Assembly (NCBI GenBank): GCA_905221605.1
Contig: CAJNDS010000054.1
Location: 1 to 62,000, forward strand
DNA: 62,000 nt
Direction: 5' to 3'
Origin: Symbiodinium natans
Taxonomy: Eukaryota > Sar > Dinophyceae > Suessiales > Symbiodiniaceae
Shown: piece by piece, positions 11,001 to 18,850 of the stretch
Layout of the letters: the number at the start of each line of letters is the position of its first letter
Position numbering within the stretch: the first letter of the stretch is position 1
Position numbers and translations under genes: made by a program
Notes under the pieces: model-generated
What the model was told of the DNA's origin: nothing
Seen by the model: only the letters and a program-made list of their open reading frames with translations
Databases searched by the model: none

Positions 11001-12561
11001 CAACGGACATCGCTATAGAGCGGCAGGACTACGTGACAGCGCTGCGTGCCCACAGTGTGGGAAACAGGAAACACATTGCCACATGTTCCGTGACTGCGAA
11101 GCTTTACAGGAATCCATCCCGTCCCACGGTGACGAACCTTTGTTATCCTGGGTAACGGGTATCTTTTTCGAGCCACCCCACTTCCATGACGAGCCTACGC
11201 AGGCGTGGAAACTTCCGGTGGTGGAAACGCGCTGGTGTCCACAGTCCACGATTTTTGTGGATGGCAGTGTTTTTCACCATCGGTGGGTGCCAATCCGCGC
11301 AGGTGCCTCCGCAGTTACAGTTCCCGGCCTTTTTAAACATGCTGTAGCCGTGCACGGTGCCTCTGTTAACTCTTTTCGTTGCGAGCTTTATGCTTTGATC
11401 TTGGCTATCCATTTAACAGACGGGGACATCACTGTCGCTTCTGATTGTACTAGTGTCCTACGTCGTGCCCAATTCTTGCAGATGCATAATTTTGAATGGG
11501 ATTGTCCTTACCAGTTTGAAAATCCAGATTTGTGGGATCTGTTTCTTGTTGTAGCAAGGGCACACAATGGAAGCGTACGGTTTGTCAAGGTCAAAGCACA
11601 CACCAAAGGAGAAACATCGCAGTGTCCTCTTCTCACCGCAGGGAATGAGCAAGTTGATGCTTTAGCGAAAGCCACAGCTAAAGCTCTTTCTTCCGATCTT
11701 ATAGCAAGGTCTCGCCCTTATCTCCAGCAAGCAGTTTCCGTGCAAGTTCACTTGGTTGCTACTTTAGTTAAGCGCTCGGCAGCTTGCCAACTTGCCCCTT
11801 TTGACGAGGACGAACAGGCCTCTGCAGGACTAACACAGACTGTGATCTGTACTTGTAAGCCCCGCAGGCGGCTAAATAGCAAGCGCCCTCGGAAATGCTA
11901 CAGTAATTGTCATTTAATGGGACATTCTGTTCTGCTTGGGGATGTAGAGACAAAGGTGCTGCAGATGTACAGAACGAATACTTTACCGCCTGATGTCCTC
12001 TTTGACTGTCTTCGGCGCAGATATCTCGGCTTCTTCGCGCATCTCCAGCCAGAAGGGATGCAGTTTTCAGGGTGGCAAGGGCTTAGCCTAGACCCGCTTC
12101 TTCGGGGTAGAAGACCATTGTCTCAAGCAGCTGCTGAAGCCCTTGCCAACTTTGTAAGCGAGCAGAGATGGTTCTTTTGCGACAGGCCTCAAGGGGAACG
12201 AACTCCCTGGCTGGTAGTTTTGATCGAGTTTCTTGCAGTGTATGGTTTCTTTCCTGGTTGGTTGGTCCCGGGCATGACCGCCCGCATCCTGGTGTCTCGC
12301 TTCAGAACTTTCTTCTTAAGATTGTGCAAAGGCCTTCCGACCAGTATTCATTCCGTTAAACATGTTAAATCAGCGGCAGTCTTTGGTATGAAAAGCCTTA
12401 GTGGCTTCTATGGGTCCATGAGGTGTCAACATATTCACCATCAGATGTTCATTTTTCTCCAAGCTAGCCTTGCTCAAAGCGTATGTCTCCCTGATAGGAA
12501 ATCGCTTGGCCACAAGTGGACCCCCAAATTCGATGGTTTTGACGGTATCCCGCCGTATTAG
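8032..12561 (+). CDS. LINE ORF2, C-terminal part: endonuclease end, reverse transcriptase, RNase H
   Basis: A continuous frame of about 1500 codons. Endonuclease end: LGDFQDEP (8134-8157), RIDYVL (about 8308-8325) and GHTPVH (8390-8407), matching the GDFN, xxD and SDH-type motifs with substitutions. Reverse transcriptase: palm motif A around FIDRWKCFD (9706-9732) and the catalytic FLDD box at 9985-9996, in place of the usual FADD. A Cys/His cluster CPQCGKQETHCHMFRDC lies near 11050-11100. RNase H: VDGS at 11257-11268, CELYAL near 11381, ASDCTSVL near 11440 and GNEQVDALAK near 11641, i.e. the D-E-D-D set. The C-terminal about 300 residues have no recognised domain. Stop TAG at 12559. Confidence 0.9.
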   Translation: MFLPAGADKRSERCLLLDRIFELAGSYSNFPCFVLGDFQDEPGAYPSIQRAFLTREWVDLYANQQNALQRSLEASFSKNGWKTGYEVGPGKTRIDYVLCNRKATFLFQSIRYLRGQSFPGHTPVHCSLNCDVFNELVWHLKPHPKWHLPDKPTSREQWSQREAICQPILRQHIERLLQAATARDAEVTWSIACRIATDMLNAISQQSIPPTRGKVPEFRKMPLIPDTTSPCRFSKAHKIVRCKSLLKELLFRANHWPEQPKYCWLVDLHNTVRNLRTCCSHIGLPCTAQTDCCVSLDASVRDMMVAVQQFEDNLLRNARNAHLSQWKAKLRISSRTDKKEVHRWLKGYGTGPPKTFVSPEGGLVASPSVMLQMIEDHMQTIYNHHADVDPRDAFEAFQLKYGSAMGSLYRSADLPKLTHQDLFQLFQKRSPDKASGLDGWATRELLQLPPCGWVGFCFCMQIAEATGDWPQVLKMIAVSSIAKKPLVASPEDTRAIGVSSAVYSVWSSLRFKQLATWMNQICPGNLLGGLAHRTADTSEVDLSLALHDPDSHFDLIAVFIDRWKCFDLILPYVALNVAAQLGLPDQIFRAVLGFYGGQCKFFKLGNVYGKRVMCTNSAVQGCSMSILMINCMYAVLSRQLNTVCPSIKFSTFLDDSKIWTRTSDTNALVDAFKAIHEFDTGVGQVLNDEKTIVATRRKRNANRFLLKVGRACKAKKQAKSLGYSHQFDKRHSPKLQDERVDKAKVAMLKISQLPLSPEMKAIHVHANGHSKWVYGTEIQGPSRNALAKLRTATAKVFVKKANSMRCPFLLFATLQDPWLDPFAKWVQHVSLKLRRLAYLKPELLRKILSQVREDARNRPAPKHNVANGVVSVVAYLFFALGWKVGDPNAFNLVLSDGRIISLKAGSKDAFLEELARDVRKYLLNQSPFRYDNPTPGQYGTPDVYLTRFLLDTTFAKDDDFQFLRGYLDKLPPNIHYTRGILSSLLSGSVYNGHRYRAAGLRDSAACPQCGKQETHCHMFRDCEALQESIPSHGDEPLLSWVTGIFFEPPHFHDEPTQAWKLPVVETRWCPQSTIFVDGSVFHHRWVPIRAGASAVTVPGLFKHAVAVHGASVNSFRCELYALILAIHLTDGDITVASDCTSVLRRAQFLQMHNFEWDCPYQFENPDLWDLFLVVARAHNGSVRFVKVKAHTKGETSQCPLLTAGNEQVDALAKATAKALSSDLIARSRPYLQQAVSVQVHLVATLVKRSAACQLAPFDEDEQASAGLTQTVICTCKPRRRLNSKRPRKCYSNCHLMGHSVLLGDVETKVLQMYRTNTLPPDVLFDCLRRRYLGFFAHLQPEGMQFSGWQGLSLDPLLRGRRPLSQAAAEALANFVSEQRWFFCDRPQGERTPWLVVLIEFLAVYGFFPGWLVPGMTARILVSRFRTFFLRLCKGLPTSIHSVKHVKSAAVFGMKSLSGFYGSMRCQHIHHQMFIFLQASLAQSVCLPDRKSLGHKWTPKFDGFDGIPPY

Positions 12562-12657
12562 TTTCCTTATTTTGTCTGGATTCACAAGCAGCCTGAAGCG
12601 GCTACTCATTGTTACTTGTCGACAGGTCGCGGCCTCAGACACACAGTGCAGCAAAAA

Positions 12658-12674
12658 AAATCAGGGTCCCTTTT
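12658..12674 (+). repeat. 3' target-site duplication of the LINE
   Basis: AAATCAGGGTCCCTTTT directly after the A-run; identical to 5302-5318. Confidence 0.9.
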
Positions 12675-12784
12675 TGGGTCCCCATTATAACGCGGCACCC
12701 TTTAAAAAAAGATCCCAAAAAAAGTGTGGTTGTGAAGTAGACGTTCCACCTTAGGTTTCAATCCCCCTGCACTCTAAAAAAGGG

Positions 12785-12866
12785 AAACCCTAAACCCTAA
12801 ACCCTAAACCCTAAACCCTAAACCCTAAACCCTAAACCCTAAACCCTAAACCCTAAACCCTAAACC
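12785..12866 (-). repeat. Interstitial telomeric array (CCCTAAA)n
   Basis: About 11 units between the family H remnant and exon 12878-12980. Confidence 0.95.
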
Positions 12867-12877
12867 ATAATGTAAAG

Positions 12878-12980
12878 AACTATGCACATGTCGAAGGCAA
12901 TGGGAAGTGTTCTCCGATCCATACTCGAGCCCTGGAGCGCTTGGGACTCTGGCAGCTGGATTTGCAATATGTACAACTTG
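12878..12980 (+). CDS. Exon, protein of unknown function
   Basis: A 103-base open segment between acceptor TAAAG and donor GTATGC. It encodes NYAHVEGNGKCSPIHTRA followed by an amphipathic stretch (LERLGLWQLDLQYVQL). It is one of the clearest exons in the window. By position it is the next exon after 4969-5089, so the 7.3-kb LINE would lie in the intron between them. Confidence 0.65.
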
Positions 12981-13386
12981 GTATGCTTTAGGGTTTAGGG
13001 TTTAGGGTTAAGGGTTTAGGGTTTAGGGGTATATGAGCCTCTCAGGGTTTTAGGGGTCTTAGGGTTACAGGGTTTTAGGGTTTTGGGGAACCTCATGGTA
13101 ACTCTTAACCCCAAACCCGAAAAACCCGGTGAACAGTGTCGGGCAAGACTAGGTGGTTTAGCCGTCGCGCGGCTTGCTCGGGCATATTCACAAGTAACAT
13201 CATACACGCTCGTATACTTCTCCCATCTGATCGAGTATAGACCCCCCCACCTCTACACTCTGCAGCCTGAACCCTCAGCAGCAGCTAGGCAGCGAGGGCA
13301 TGGGCCATGTGTGTAGCGTGAGCTGACATGAGCAGGCCTCATTTTGGGGGGCCTGAGGCCCTTCATTTTCGGGATCCCGGCCCCAG

Positions 13387-13875
13387 ATCAACCTAGAGAA
13401 GTGTGTGGTTAAGGCACTTCGACAGCTCAGAGTAGGCCCTTATTCCGTTATTTTGGGGGTTTAGGTTCCCCTGCACGCCCCTTTAGACCAACAAGGGTAC
13501 CCTTTTTTATGCCTAGGCTACGTACTCCTGGGTCTAGTTAAGGATAAGCCTCTGGGCACCCAGGTCTTCATTCCCTCTGCGATCGCTGTCGTGCAATTTC
13601 TCGCTGGTGCGTTTTTGGCGTGCGCGGCCAGAAATCGCGACCAACGCCGGCCCTCAGACACCTGCCAGTATAGGATATGGTTTTTTTTTGAAAATAGGGG
13701 TACCCCTTTTGGGGGTCCCTCTAAGGGGATTCTACTCTATTTGGGGTATAAACAGGGTACCCCTATTTTGGGAAATACACATATAATATGGTCACATATA
13801 GGAGTTGATCAAATAGCGGGGTGGCAGGAATGTCCAGCTCGAGAGCGGCTTCGATCTGGAAATGTTTGGGTCTGA
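13387..13875 (+). CDS. 3' end of a gene: three exons around families E and D elements
   Basis: Exon 13387-13425 (INLEKCVVKALRQ) is followed by a family E element. Exon 13564-13673 (SSFPLRSLSCNFSLVRFWRA...) ends at a family D element. Exon 13802-13875 (GVDQIAGWQECPARERLR, then stop TGA at 13873) follows it. Removing 13674-13801 as a GA-AG intron joins phase 1 to phase 2 and gives one uninterrupted frame across the junction (QTPASI-GVDQIAG). TATAGGA is present on both sides of the element, as expected for a target duplication. Function unknown. A separate open segment, 13121-13316, is also possible coding. Confidence 0.6.
13426..13563. mobile_element. Foldback element family E, probable intron
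   Basis: Starts CTCAGAGTAGGCCCTTATTC, ends TACTCCTGGGTCTAG, then a short tail to acceptor CACCCAG at 13563. Interior AACAAGGGTACCCTTTTTTA as in other E copies. Confidence 0.7.
13674..13801. mobile_element. Foldback element family D that is an exact intron
   Basis: Inverted repeats AAAATAGGGGTACCCCTTTT and ...GGGTACCCCTATTTTGGG. It starts GA and ends AG; removal restores the frame of the flanking exons. Confidence 0.7.
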
Positions 13876-13876
13876 G

Positions 13877-14140
<264 letters not shown>

Positions 14141-14448
14141 TCTGAGTTTAGTGGCTTTGACAGTTTGCCCCTGCCGAAGAACATGCTTGCGGTCTATACT
14201 ATCAGTTACTATCAACAATGGATGTGCGGAATTTTGGGGACCTGCGATTTCATTTGTTTAGGGCAGGGGAAATGTCGTGGGCTCCAGGATTGGGTGTCAT
14301 TCAGGGTTTCCGTCGTTGAAGTCCTGCCCTGGTGGAGCCCTTCGCATCATGACGTGGATGAATTGCTAAGCTAGAGAGCAATTTTTTGGAGGTTGATCGT
14401 ACTCTTGTAGCATGTTTGTAGGTTCAGGTTCGCCCCAAACCCTAAACT

Positions 14449-14486
14449 CGAAACCCTTAAACCCTAAACCCTAAACCCTAAACCCT
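14449..14486 (-). repeat. Interstitial telomeric array (CCCTAAA)n
   Basis: About 5 units just upstream of exon 14494. Confidence 0.95.
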
Positions 14487-14493
14487 GGATAAG

Positions 14494-15362
14494 GACATCG
14501 GCTACATTGCCTGGCACTTCCTCGGCACTGCGGGTTTCGGCTGTACGGCGGTCGCGGCCGGGGCTCTTGTTGCCGGAGCGACGCGGGGAGATCTTAGTGG
14601 CTTTGTCTTTTTCGCTGTTCAGCCCAAAGCAGCACATGGTCCTGTGAGGGAGTGCTTTTGCAGATTTTGCATGCCACCCACCCTTCTCTTCTCGGAAAAA
14701 AAATGGGAGACGTCGGCGGTTTGGGGGGGGGGGGGGGGACGGGGGGGGGGGGGGGGGGTGGGGGGGGGGCAGGGGGGGGGCGGGGGGTGGGGGGGCGGAG
14801 GGGGGCGGGGGGGGGGCGGGGGGGGGGCGGGGGGGGGGGGGGGGGGCGGGGGTTCACTTTCGGGCGCCCAACGCGCGCCAAGTACTTGCAGTCACATGGA
14901 CCAGAAGGGCAGAGCATGTTTAACTCTCCTTACGACCTCACTCCAAGACCAGCCAAGGAGAATGAGGCTACACGTATTGGCAAAGTTCTCATCATTCTGC
15001 GCCGTGGCTTTATTTTCAGGCACTCAGGGTTTGGCTTCCCTTCCTGAGGTTACTTTCCCTGTTGCGCAAAAGTGGGTGTTGGCGTGACGTTGGCCTCTGC
15101 CCCTCAGCTTTAGCAGGAGGGAGGTCCCGAAGACTTTTCCCTAAACCCGCAACCCTAAACCCTAAGCCCTAAACCCTAAACCCTAAACCCTAAACCCTAA
15201 ACCCTAAACCCTAAACTTGGGTTTTGGGGTGCCGGTCGGATTGTGGGCTGGCTCTTTGGTGTGCCTGTTTGTGTGGCGCTGCCTGTGGTTTGGCTTGGCT
15301 ACTACGAGACCACGAGCCCTTTCTCGCCTCGAAAGCCCAAGAGAAGCAACCTTCGACCTTGA
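14494..15362 (+). CDS. Exon cluster 4, likely membrane protein
   Basis: Exon 14494-about 14637 (DIGYIAWHFLGTAGFGCT then VAAGALVAGA) reads as a hydrophobic helix. Exon 14892-15047 (SHGPEGQSMFNSPYDLTP...) follows a long poly-G tract and carries a stop at 15045. Exon 15217-15362 (GAGRIVGWLFGVPVCVALP) is again a hydrophobic helix followed by a basic tail (SPRKPKRSNLRP) and stop TGA at 15360. The stops mean that at least two of these cannot be internal exons of one transcript as drawn, unless earlier donors are used. Membrane location is inferred from hydrophobicity only. Confidence 0.45.
14725..14853. repeat. Poly-G tract with scattered C/A/T
   Basis: About 130 bp, more than 90 percent G. The Gly/Pro-rich open frames across it are compositional artefacts. 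It may be partly a sequencing or assembly product. Confidence 0.9.
15151..15216 (-). repeat. Interstitial telomeric array (CCCTAAA)n
   Basis: About 9 units, ending at the start of open segment 15217-15362. Confidence 0.95.
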
Positions 15363-15436
15363 ACCCTCGACACTGGACCTCTAATATATCCTACTCCCTA
15401 CTCCCCTAAACCCTCACCCCGCTCCCCTACACTCTG

Positions 15437-15568
15437 CAACCCTAAACCCTAAACCCTAAACCCTAAACCCTAGACCCTAAACCCTAAACCCTAAACCCTA
15501 AACCCTAAACCCTAAACCCTAAACCCTAAACCCTAAACCCTAAACCCTAAACCCTAAACCCTAAACCT
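15437..15568 (-). repeat. Interstitial telomeric array (CCCTAAA)n
   Basis: About 18 units, one of the longest clean arrays. Confidence 0.95.
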
Positions 15569-15581
15569 CAATTCCTAAAAG

Positions 15582-15767
15582 CCGGACACCCCGGTGCAGA
15601 ACACCCCGGTGCAGAACATGCCGAAGGTCTTGGGGGGCCCTACTGGCAACCACCTGCGGTGCGGTGGAGAGCGCATGTCCAAGAAACTGGGCCGGCATCA
15701 GCTTTTCATTTTTTTTTGTTGGGCCGGGGGGGGGGGGGGATATGTTTTTTTTGTTTTTTTTTTCTTT

Positions 15768-15809
<42 letters not shown>

Positions 15810-16467
15810 TCATGAATGAGGCTATGGCTTGGGATGTTCCCCCTTCTACTAACAGTCCTCAATAGGGGGTACTATAGCCCCCATTGAGGACTGTTGGTGT
15901 AAGGGGGAACATCCCAACTGAAGGCGTTAGCCTCAGGATGATGTTCGGGGGCTCGGAGAAGCCTGGGTTGAGGGCTCAGGGCTGCAACCCTAAACCCTAA
16001 ACCCTAAACCCTAAACCCTAAACCCTAAACCCTAAACCCTAAACCCTAAACCCTAAACCCTAAACCCTGCAGTGGGGAGATGGTCCTTTATATATTTCAG
16101 TCGCACCATGGCCGGGCCTCCCCCGGCTCAAGCTCTGCCCACAAACCTGCTAAGCAGTCTCAGTGAACCCCTCGGGCCCTTAAACCTCGGTAGGCCTTTT
16201 GGGACATTTTCTAGGTTGGGTTTTGGGGCATTTTCTATTGTCCTTATTGGGGTTTATCAGGGACCCTATACATAAATACTTCTCAGGGTGTTTAAACGGT
16301 CACCCAGTCTTATTCCCTATGTCAAATGCTTGCATGAAAAGCGCACGCACGAGTCACGAGGCAAAATACTGGCCCATTCCCTTTCCATTGTCGGGCTGCT
16401 GACGGTCGGCTGCGCATTGACGCTCAGATGGTGGAGTTTCGCAGGGCTTGCTGGACGTGGGAGATAG
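15582..16467 (+). CDS. Exon cluster 5, small protein with a C-terminal hydrophobic helix
   Basis: Exon 15582-15700 (PDTPVQNTPVQNMPKVLGG, containing a short VQNTP-type repeat) runs from AAAAG to GCTTTT. Exon 16101-16175 holds an ATG at 16108 (MAGPPPAQALPTNLLSSLS). Exon 16308-16467 (LIPYVKCLHEKRTHESRG, then the hydrophobic ILAHSLSIVGLLTVGCALTL, stop at 16465) follows. The intron 16176-16307 begins GC, ends AG, is a family I element, and its removal joins phase 2 to phase 1 (GG|T). That junction is well supported. Whether 15582-15700 is in the same gene is not known. Confidence 0.6.
15726..15808. repeat. Poly-G and poly-T tracts
   Basis: Runs of G and T with no coding character, just before a family A element. 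Confidence 0.85.
15829..15917. mobile_element. Foldback element family A, near-perfect 89-bp palindrome
   Basis: TTGGGATGTTCCCCCTTCTA... on the left is complemented almost base for base on the right (...AAGGGGGAACATCCCAA) around a loop of fewer than 10 bases. Best-preserved member of the family. Confidence 0.9.
15986..16069 (-). repeat. Interstitial telomeric array (CCCTAAA)n
   Basis: About 12 units. Confidence 0.95.
16176..16307. mobile_element. Family I element that is an exact GC-AG intron
   Basis: Starts GCCCTTAAACCTCGG, ends GGTCACCCAG; interior TTGGGGCATTTTCTATTGTC also occurs at 30634-30680. Phase-consistent with its exons. Confidence 0.65.
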
Positions 16468-17041
16468 ATCCCCAATAGATTAGCCGGATTAGCCTTTAAG
16501 TGGCCATCTAGTTCGTACGGAATTTCCTCCTTAATGCCCTGTGAATAGCCAGGAAAACCCTAAACCATAAGCCCAAAGCCCAAAACTCTAAGCCCGAATC
16601 CCGAAACCCTGGGCCTGAACCACTTCTTTTTGAACTGGACCCTGTGGGTTGAGGCGCCTTGAGACCTGTCGACAAACTTTGAGGGTTGAGGGTGCAGGGT
16701 TTAGGGTGCGTGTCAAGGGATGAAGACTCGTACCCCTACGGTGGTACTCCTAAAGGTTCCCCGGAATATGTTCCGAATTTGGCCCTAGTATACTACCTTA
16801 CGGACGTTAACAAAGGATCCCAAAACCCAAGAAGGTACAATCCCTAGAGTGTCACATGCTCCGCGCACACCACCACGCGAGACGTGGGTTGTGGTGTGTG
16901 CCAAGGTTCACGTTCTTTCCCCCCAAACCAATTTGTGACCTTGGTCGGGTTTAGGGTTTTCTATATGTTTGTTGGACTCCCTTAGTCGAGTCGCGAGCGC
17001 ACGATGTGAGGGAAGCTGCCGGGGGGGGGGGGGGGGGGGGG
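16468..17041. other. Stretch without a supported gene
   Basis: Holds degenerate telomeric units (16550-16720), a hairpin 16865-16901 (GCACACCACCACGCGAGACG and its complement) and a G-tract at 17022-17041. No exon could be fixed. Confidence 0.5.
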
Positions 17042-17616
17042 CGAGCAAAAGGCAAATTGTTACGAGTCCGGACGCCATGCATCTGTGCGCATTGAATGGA
17101 AGCACGAGTCTGTCAACAACACACCCAGCAGACGGTCGAGACCTTTTTCGGCACAGGCGGTCGATGCCGACGTGAGGTAAAGGCTATGTGAAACGTGCCC
17201 TTTCCTGCCATGACTCTACAACTAGTACCGTGCTATGGCACCTAAAGACACATCAGAAACTGGCAGCCAACTTCAAGAACCTCCGGGGTGCGCGCGTGCC
17301 GGCCTGTTGCTGGCCTGGAGGAACCGGCCGACATCAGTCCTTCATGTTGCCACAGAAGTCCGGCCCTAGACGGCAAAGAGTGATTAGGCAGGCGAAGCCT
17401 GTGTTGGTGGGGCCGGGAGGGGCTCTGGGAGGTTCCTGGAAGGGTGCTGGGACTGAGAGGGCTGGGAGGCTTGAGAGGCCCTGGAGGCCAGTCTCTGGAG
17501 CGGTTGGGGAGCTTCCTAAGGGTTGCGACGCTTCCAGCACAAGGCTTAGGGGTCATAACTCCCCCATGCACACTCGATGCTGCTCACCGCAGCGCCCGCA
17601 GCTCGCTTGGGCTTAG
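17042..17616 (+). CDS. Open segments, possible exons
   Basis: Two adjacent open frames: 17042-17175 (ASKRQIVTSPDAMHLCAL...) and 17188-17616 (KRALSCHDSTTSTVLWHL...), the second Gly/Pro/Arg rich and overlapped by a similar-length minus-strand frame. The 600-bp block has no telomeric repeats. Coding is uncertain and no domain is recognised. Confidence 0.3.
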
Positions 17617-17639
17617 GGTTCAGGGTTCAGGGCTTCGGG

Positions 17640-17735
17640 TGTTTAGGGTTTAGGGGTTTAGGGGTTTAGGGTTTAGGGTTTAGGGTTTAGGGTTTAGGGT
17701 TCAGGGTTCAGGGTTTCGGGTTTCGGGCCTAGGGT
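17640..17735 (+). repeat. Interstitial telomeric array (TTTAGGG)n, degenerate
   Basis: About 13 units, with TTCAGGG and TTTCGGG variants at the ends. Confidence 0.9.
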
Positions 17736-18252
17736 TTCATCACTTGGAGCTGCTCCGAGACGACACTTGTAGCATCACGGCAGCACGAGCCTCTGGGCCC
17801 TGAACTCAAAGCAGTGGTTAGGGTTCAGGTTTTATACTTTAAGGTTCAGGGGTAGGGATAATTAAGTCGGGTTCTATGTAGCTGAGCTAAGGTTATAACA
17901 GAATATGTGTTACGTAACTTCTAATAACCCTATGTCGCAGCCTCGATCCAGGTTTCGGGGCTTGTGCTTGGTAACATTTTGCGAGCGTCTGGGGGCTGCA
18001 GTCAGGATGTTCCATCTGCAGGGCCTTCCGTCGGATGGTTCAAGCCCACTGCATCTTCCCCTCTCATCACTCCCATGATGTCCCTCAACCCAACCCTCAA
18101 CCCTCAACCCTAAACCCTAAACCCTAAACCCTAAACCTTCAAGCCTGGGCCCGAATACCCGAGTCCTGAGCTCCGGAGGATCGGCGTCGTGGCCCTCCAG
18201 CGGGACGGCCTCGAGATCGTGTTGCTGCGTTCAATTGAAGCCCATACTCGGG
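17733..18252 (+). CDS. Exon cluster 6, protein of unknown function
   Basis: Exon 17733-17796 (FHHLELLRDDTCSITAARA) ends at GG|GCCCTG. Exon 17941-18078 (PRSRFRGLCLVTFCERLG...) starts after GTCGCAG and carries a stop at 18076. Exon 18171-18252 (LRRIGVVALQRDGLEIVLL) starts after CTGAG and ends CGG|GTTTAG, with the donor supplied by the first unit of a telomeric array. Exon three is the most convincing. Confidence 0.5.
18085..18138 (-). repeat. Interstitial telomeric array (CCCTAAA)n
   Basis: About 7 units. Confidence 0.95.
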
Positions 18253-18290
18253 GTTTAGGGTTTAGGGTTTAGGGTTTAGGGTTTAGGGTC
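18253..18290 (+). repeat. Interstitial telomeric array (TTTAGGG)n at an exon end
   Basis: About 5 units; its first GTTTAG is the inferred donor of exon 18171-18252. Confidence 0.85.
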
Positions 18291-18322
18291 TAACTATCCA
18301 TGAACCACCAAGCATACACCAT

Positions 18323-18610
18323 TTGGGTCAAGATCTGTGTTGCTTTCGCTTGAGCTGCCGGCAGGGGTTCACCGAATCCCTGACTGGGGATGTCACCCAA
18401 CCCTTGTTGAAGCTGTCAACAGGCCCGAAATTGTGCCATCTTCATGCTCGAGCTGCTATGGGATGTAGAGGGCTTGGCGGCTTGTTTGCCCTCAGCTTTA
18501 TCTTTGCCTCATGAGTTGGCCAAGGTTGGCCTTCGTTTCGGTCATATCCGCGCTGTGCACCGTGCCTCTGCTTGTCTTCGGACCTTGTCTTCCAAATGTC
18601 ACGGGCAGGG
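18323..18610 (+). CDS. Open segment, possibly a membrane protein
   Basis: Two overlapping open frames: 18323-18514 (GFTESLTGDVTQPLLKLS... ending LFALSFIFAS) and, from an ATG overlapping its stop, 18511 onward (MSWPRLAFVSVISALCTVP). Both end in hydrophobic stretches. No splice model was fixed. A (TA)-rich microsatellite follows at 18620-18670. Confidence 0.35.
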
Positions 18611-18732
18611 TTGAGCTACTTGTATATGCAAGCTATATGTATATACATGAGTTATATATGCATATACATATGAGATTGAATGGGGCTGAAGTATTTTGAG
18701 TTGACCACCCCCGACACCGAAGCCCTTCTGGA

Positions 18733-18847
18733 CTTACCGTTGGTTGGTAGGGAATGAGGGAATGAGGCACCCTATATCCCCCTATATACCCTTCAAGGGA
18801 TTATGTAGGGTGCCTGTTTCCCTCATTCCTTACTAACCAACAGTAAG
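18733..18847. mobile_element. Foldback element family B
   Basis: Inverted arms of about 45 bp: CTTACCGTTGGTTGGTAGGG, GAATGAGGGAATGAGG and their complements, ending ...TAACCAACAGTAAG. An exon-like segment starts 3 bases later. Confidence 0.9.
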
Positions 18848-18850
18848 AAG

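Larger units (their letters stand above)
5319..12657 (+). mobile_element. Near-intact LINE (non-LTR retrotransposon), about 7.3 kb
   Basis: A two-ORF element: 5' UTR 5319-5489, ORF1 5490-7076, ORF2 about 7085-12561 with endonuclease, reverse transcriptase, a Cys/His cluster and RNase H, then a 96-base 3' UTR ending in a short A-run. It is flanked by exact target-site duplications (5302-5318 and 12658-12674), which fixes both ends and shows insertion by target-primed reverse transcription. No telomeric repeat lies inside it, unlike everything around it. One apparent frameshift near 8036 is the only disabling lesion seen, so the copy is young. Domain order is that of L1/Tad/I-like clades with RNase H, as reported for dinoflagellate LINEs; the clade is not assigned here. 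Confidence 0.93.
5291..12735. mobile_element. Family H inverted-repeat element split by the LINE
   Basis: The left part, 5291-5318 (GGTAGTTTCCTAAATCAGGG...), and right part, 12661-12735 (TCAGGGTCCCTTTTTGGGTC...CGGCACCC...GATCCC), join across the LINE into one element resembling those at 41439-41548 and 19231-19380. The intact element would be about 90-100 bp. Confidence 0.75.

Noticed and set aside
12735-12775. tRNA-like segment with GGTTTCAATCCCC
   Set aside because: No acceptor, D or anticodon stems can be built around it.
14594-15047. Gly-rich and Pro-rich proteins over 14725-14853 and 53328-53456
   Set aside because: Pure composition of poly-G/poly-C tracts; homopolymer length is also unreliable in assemblies.
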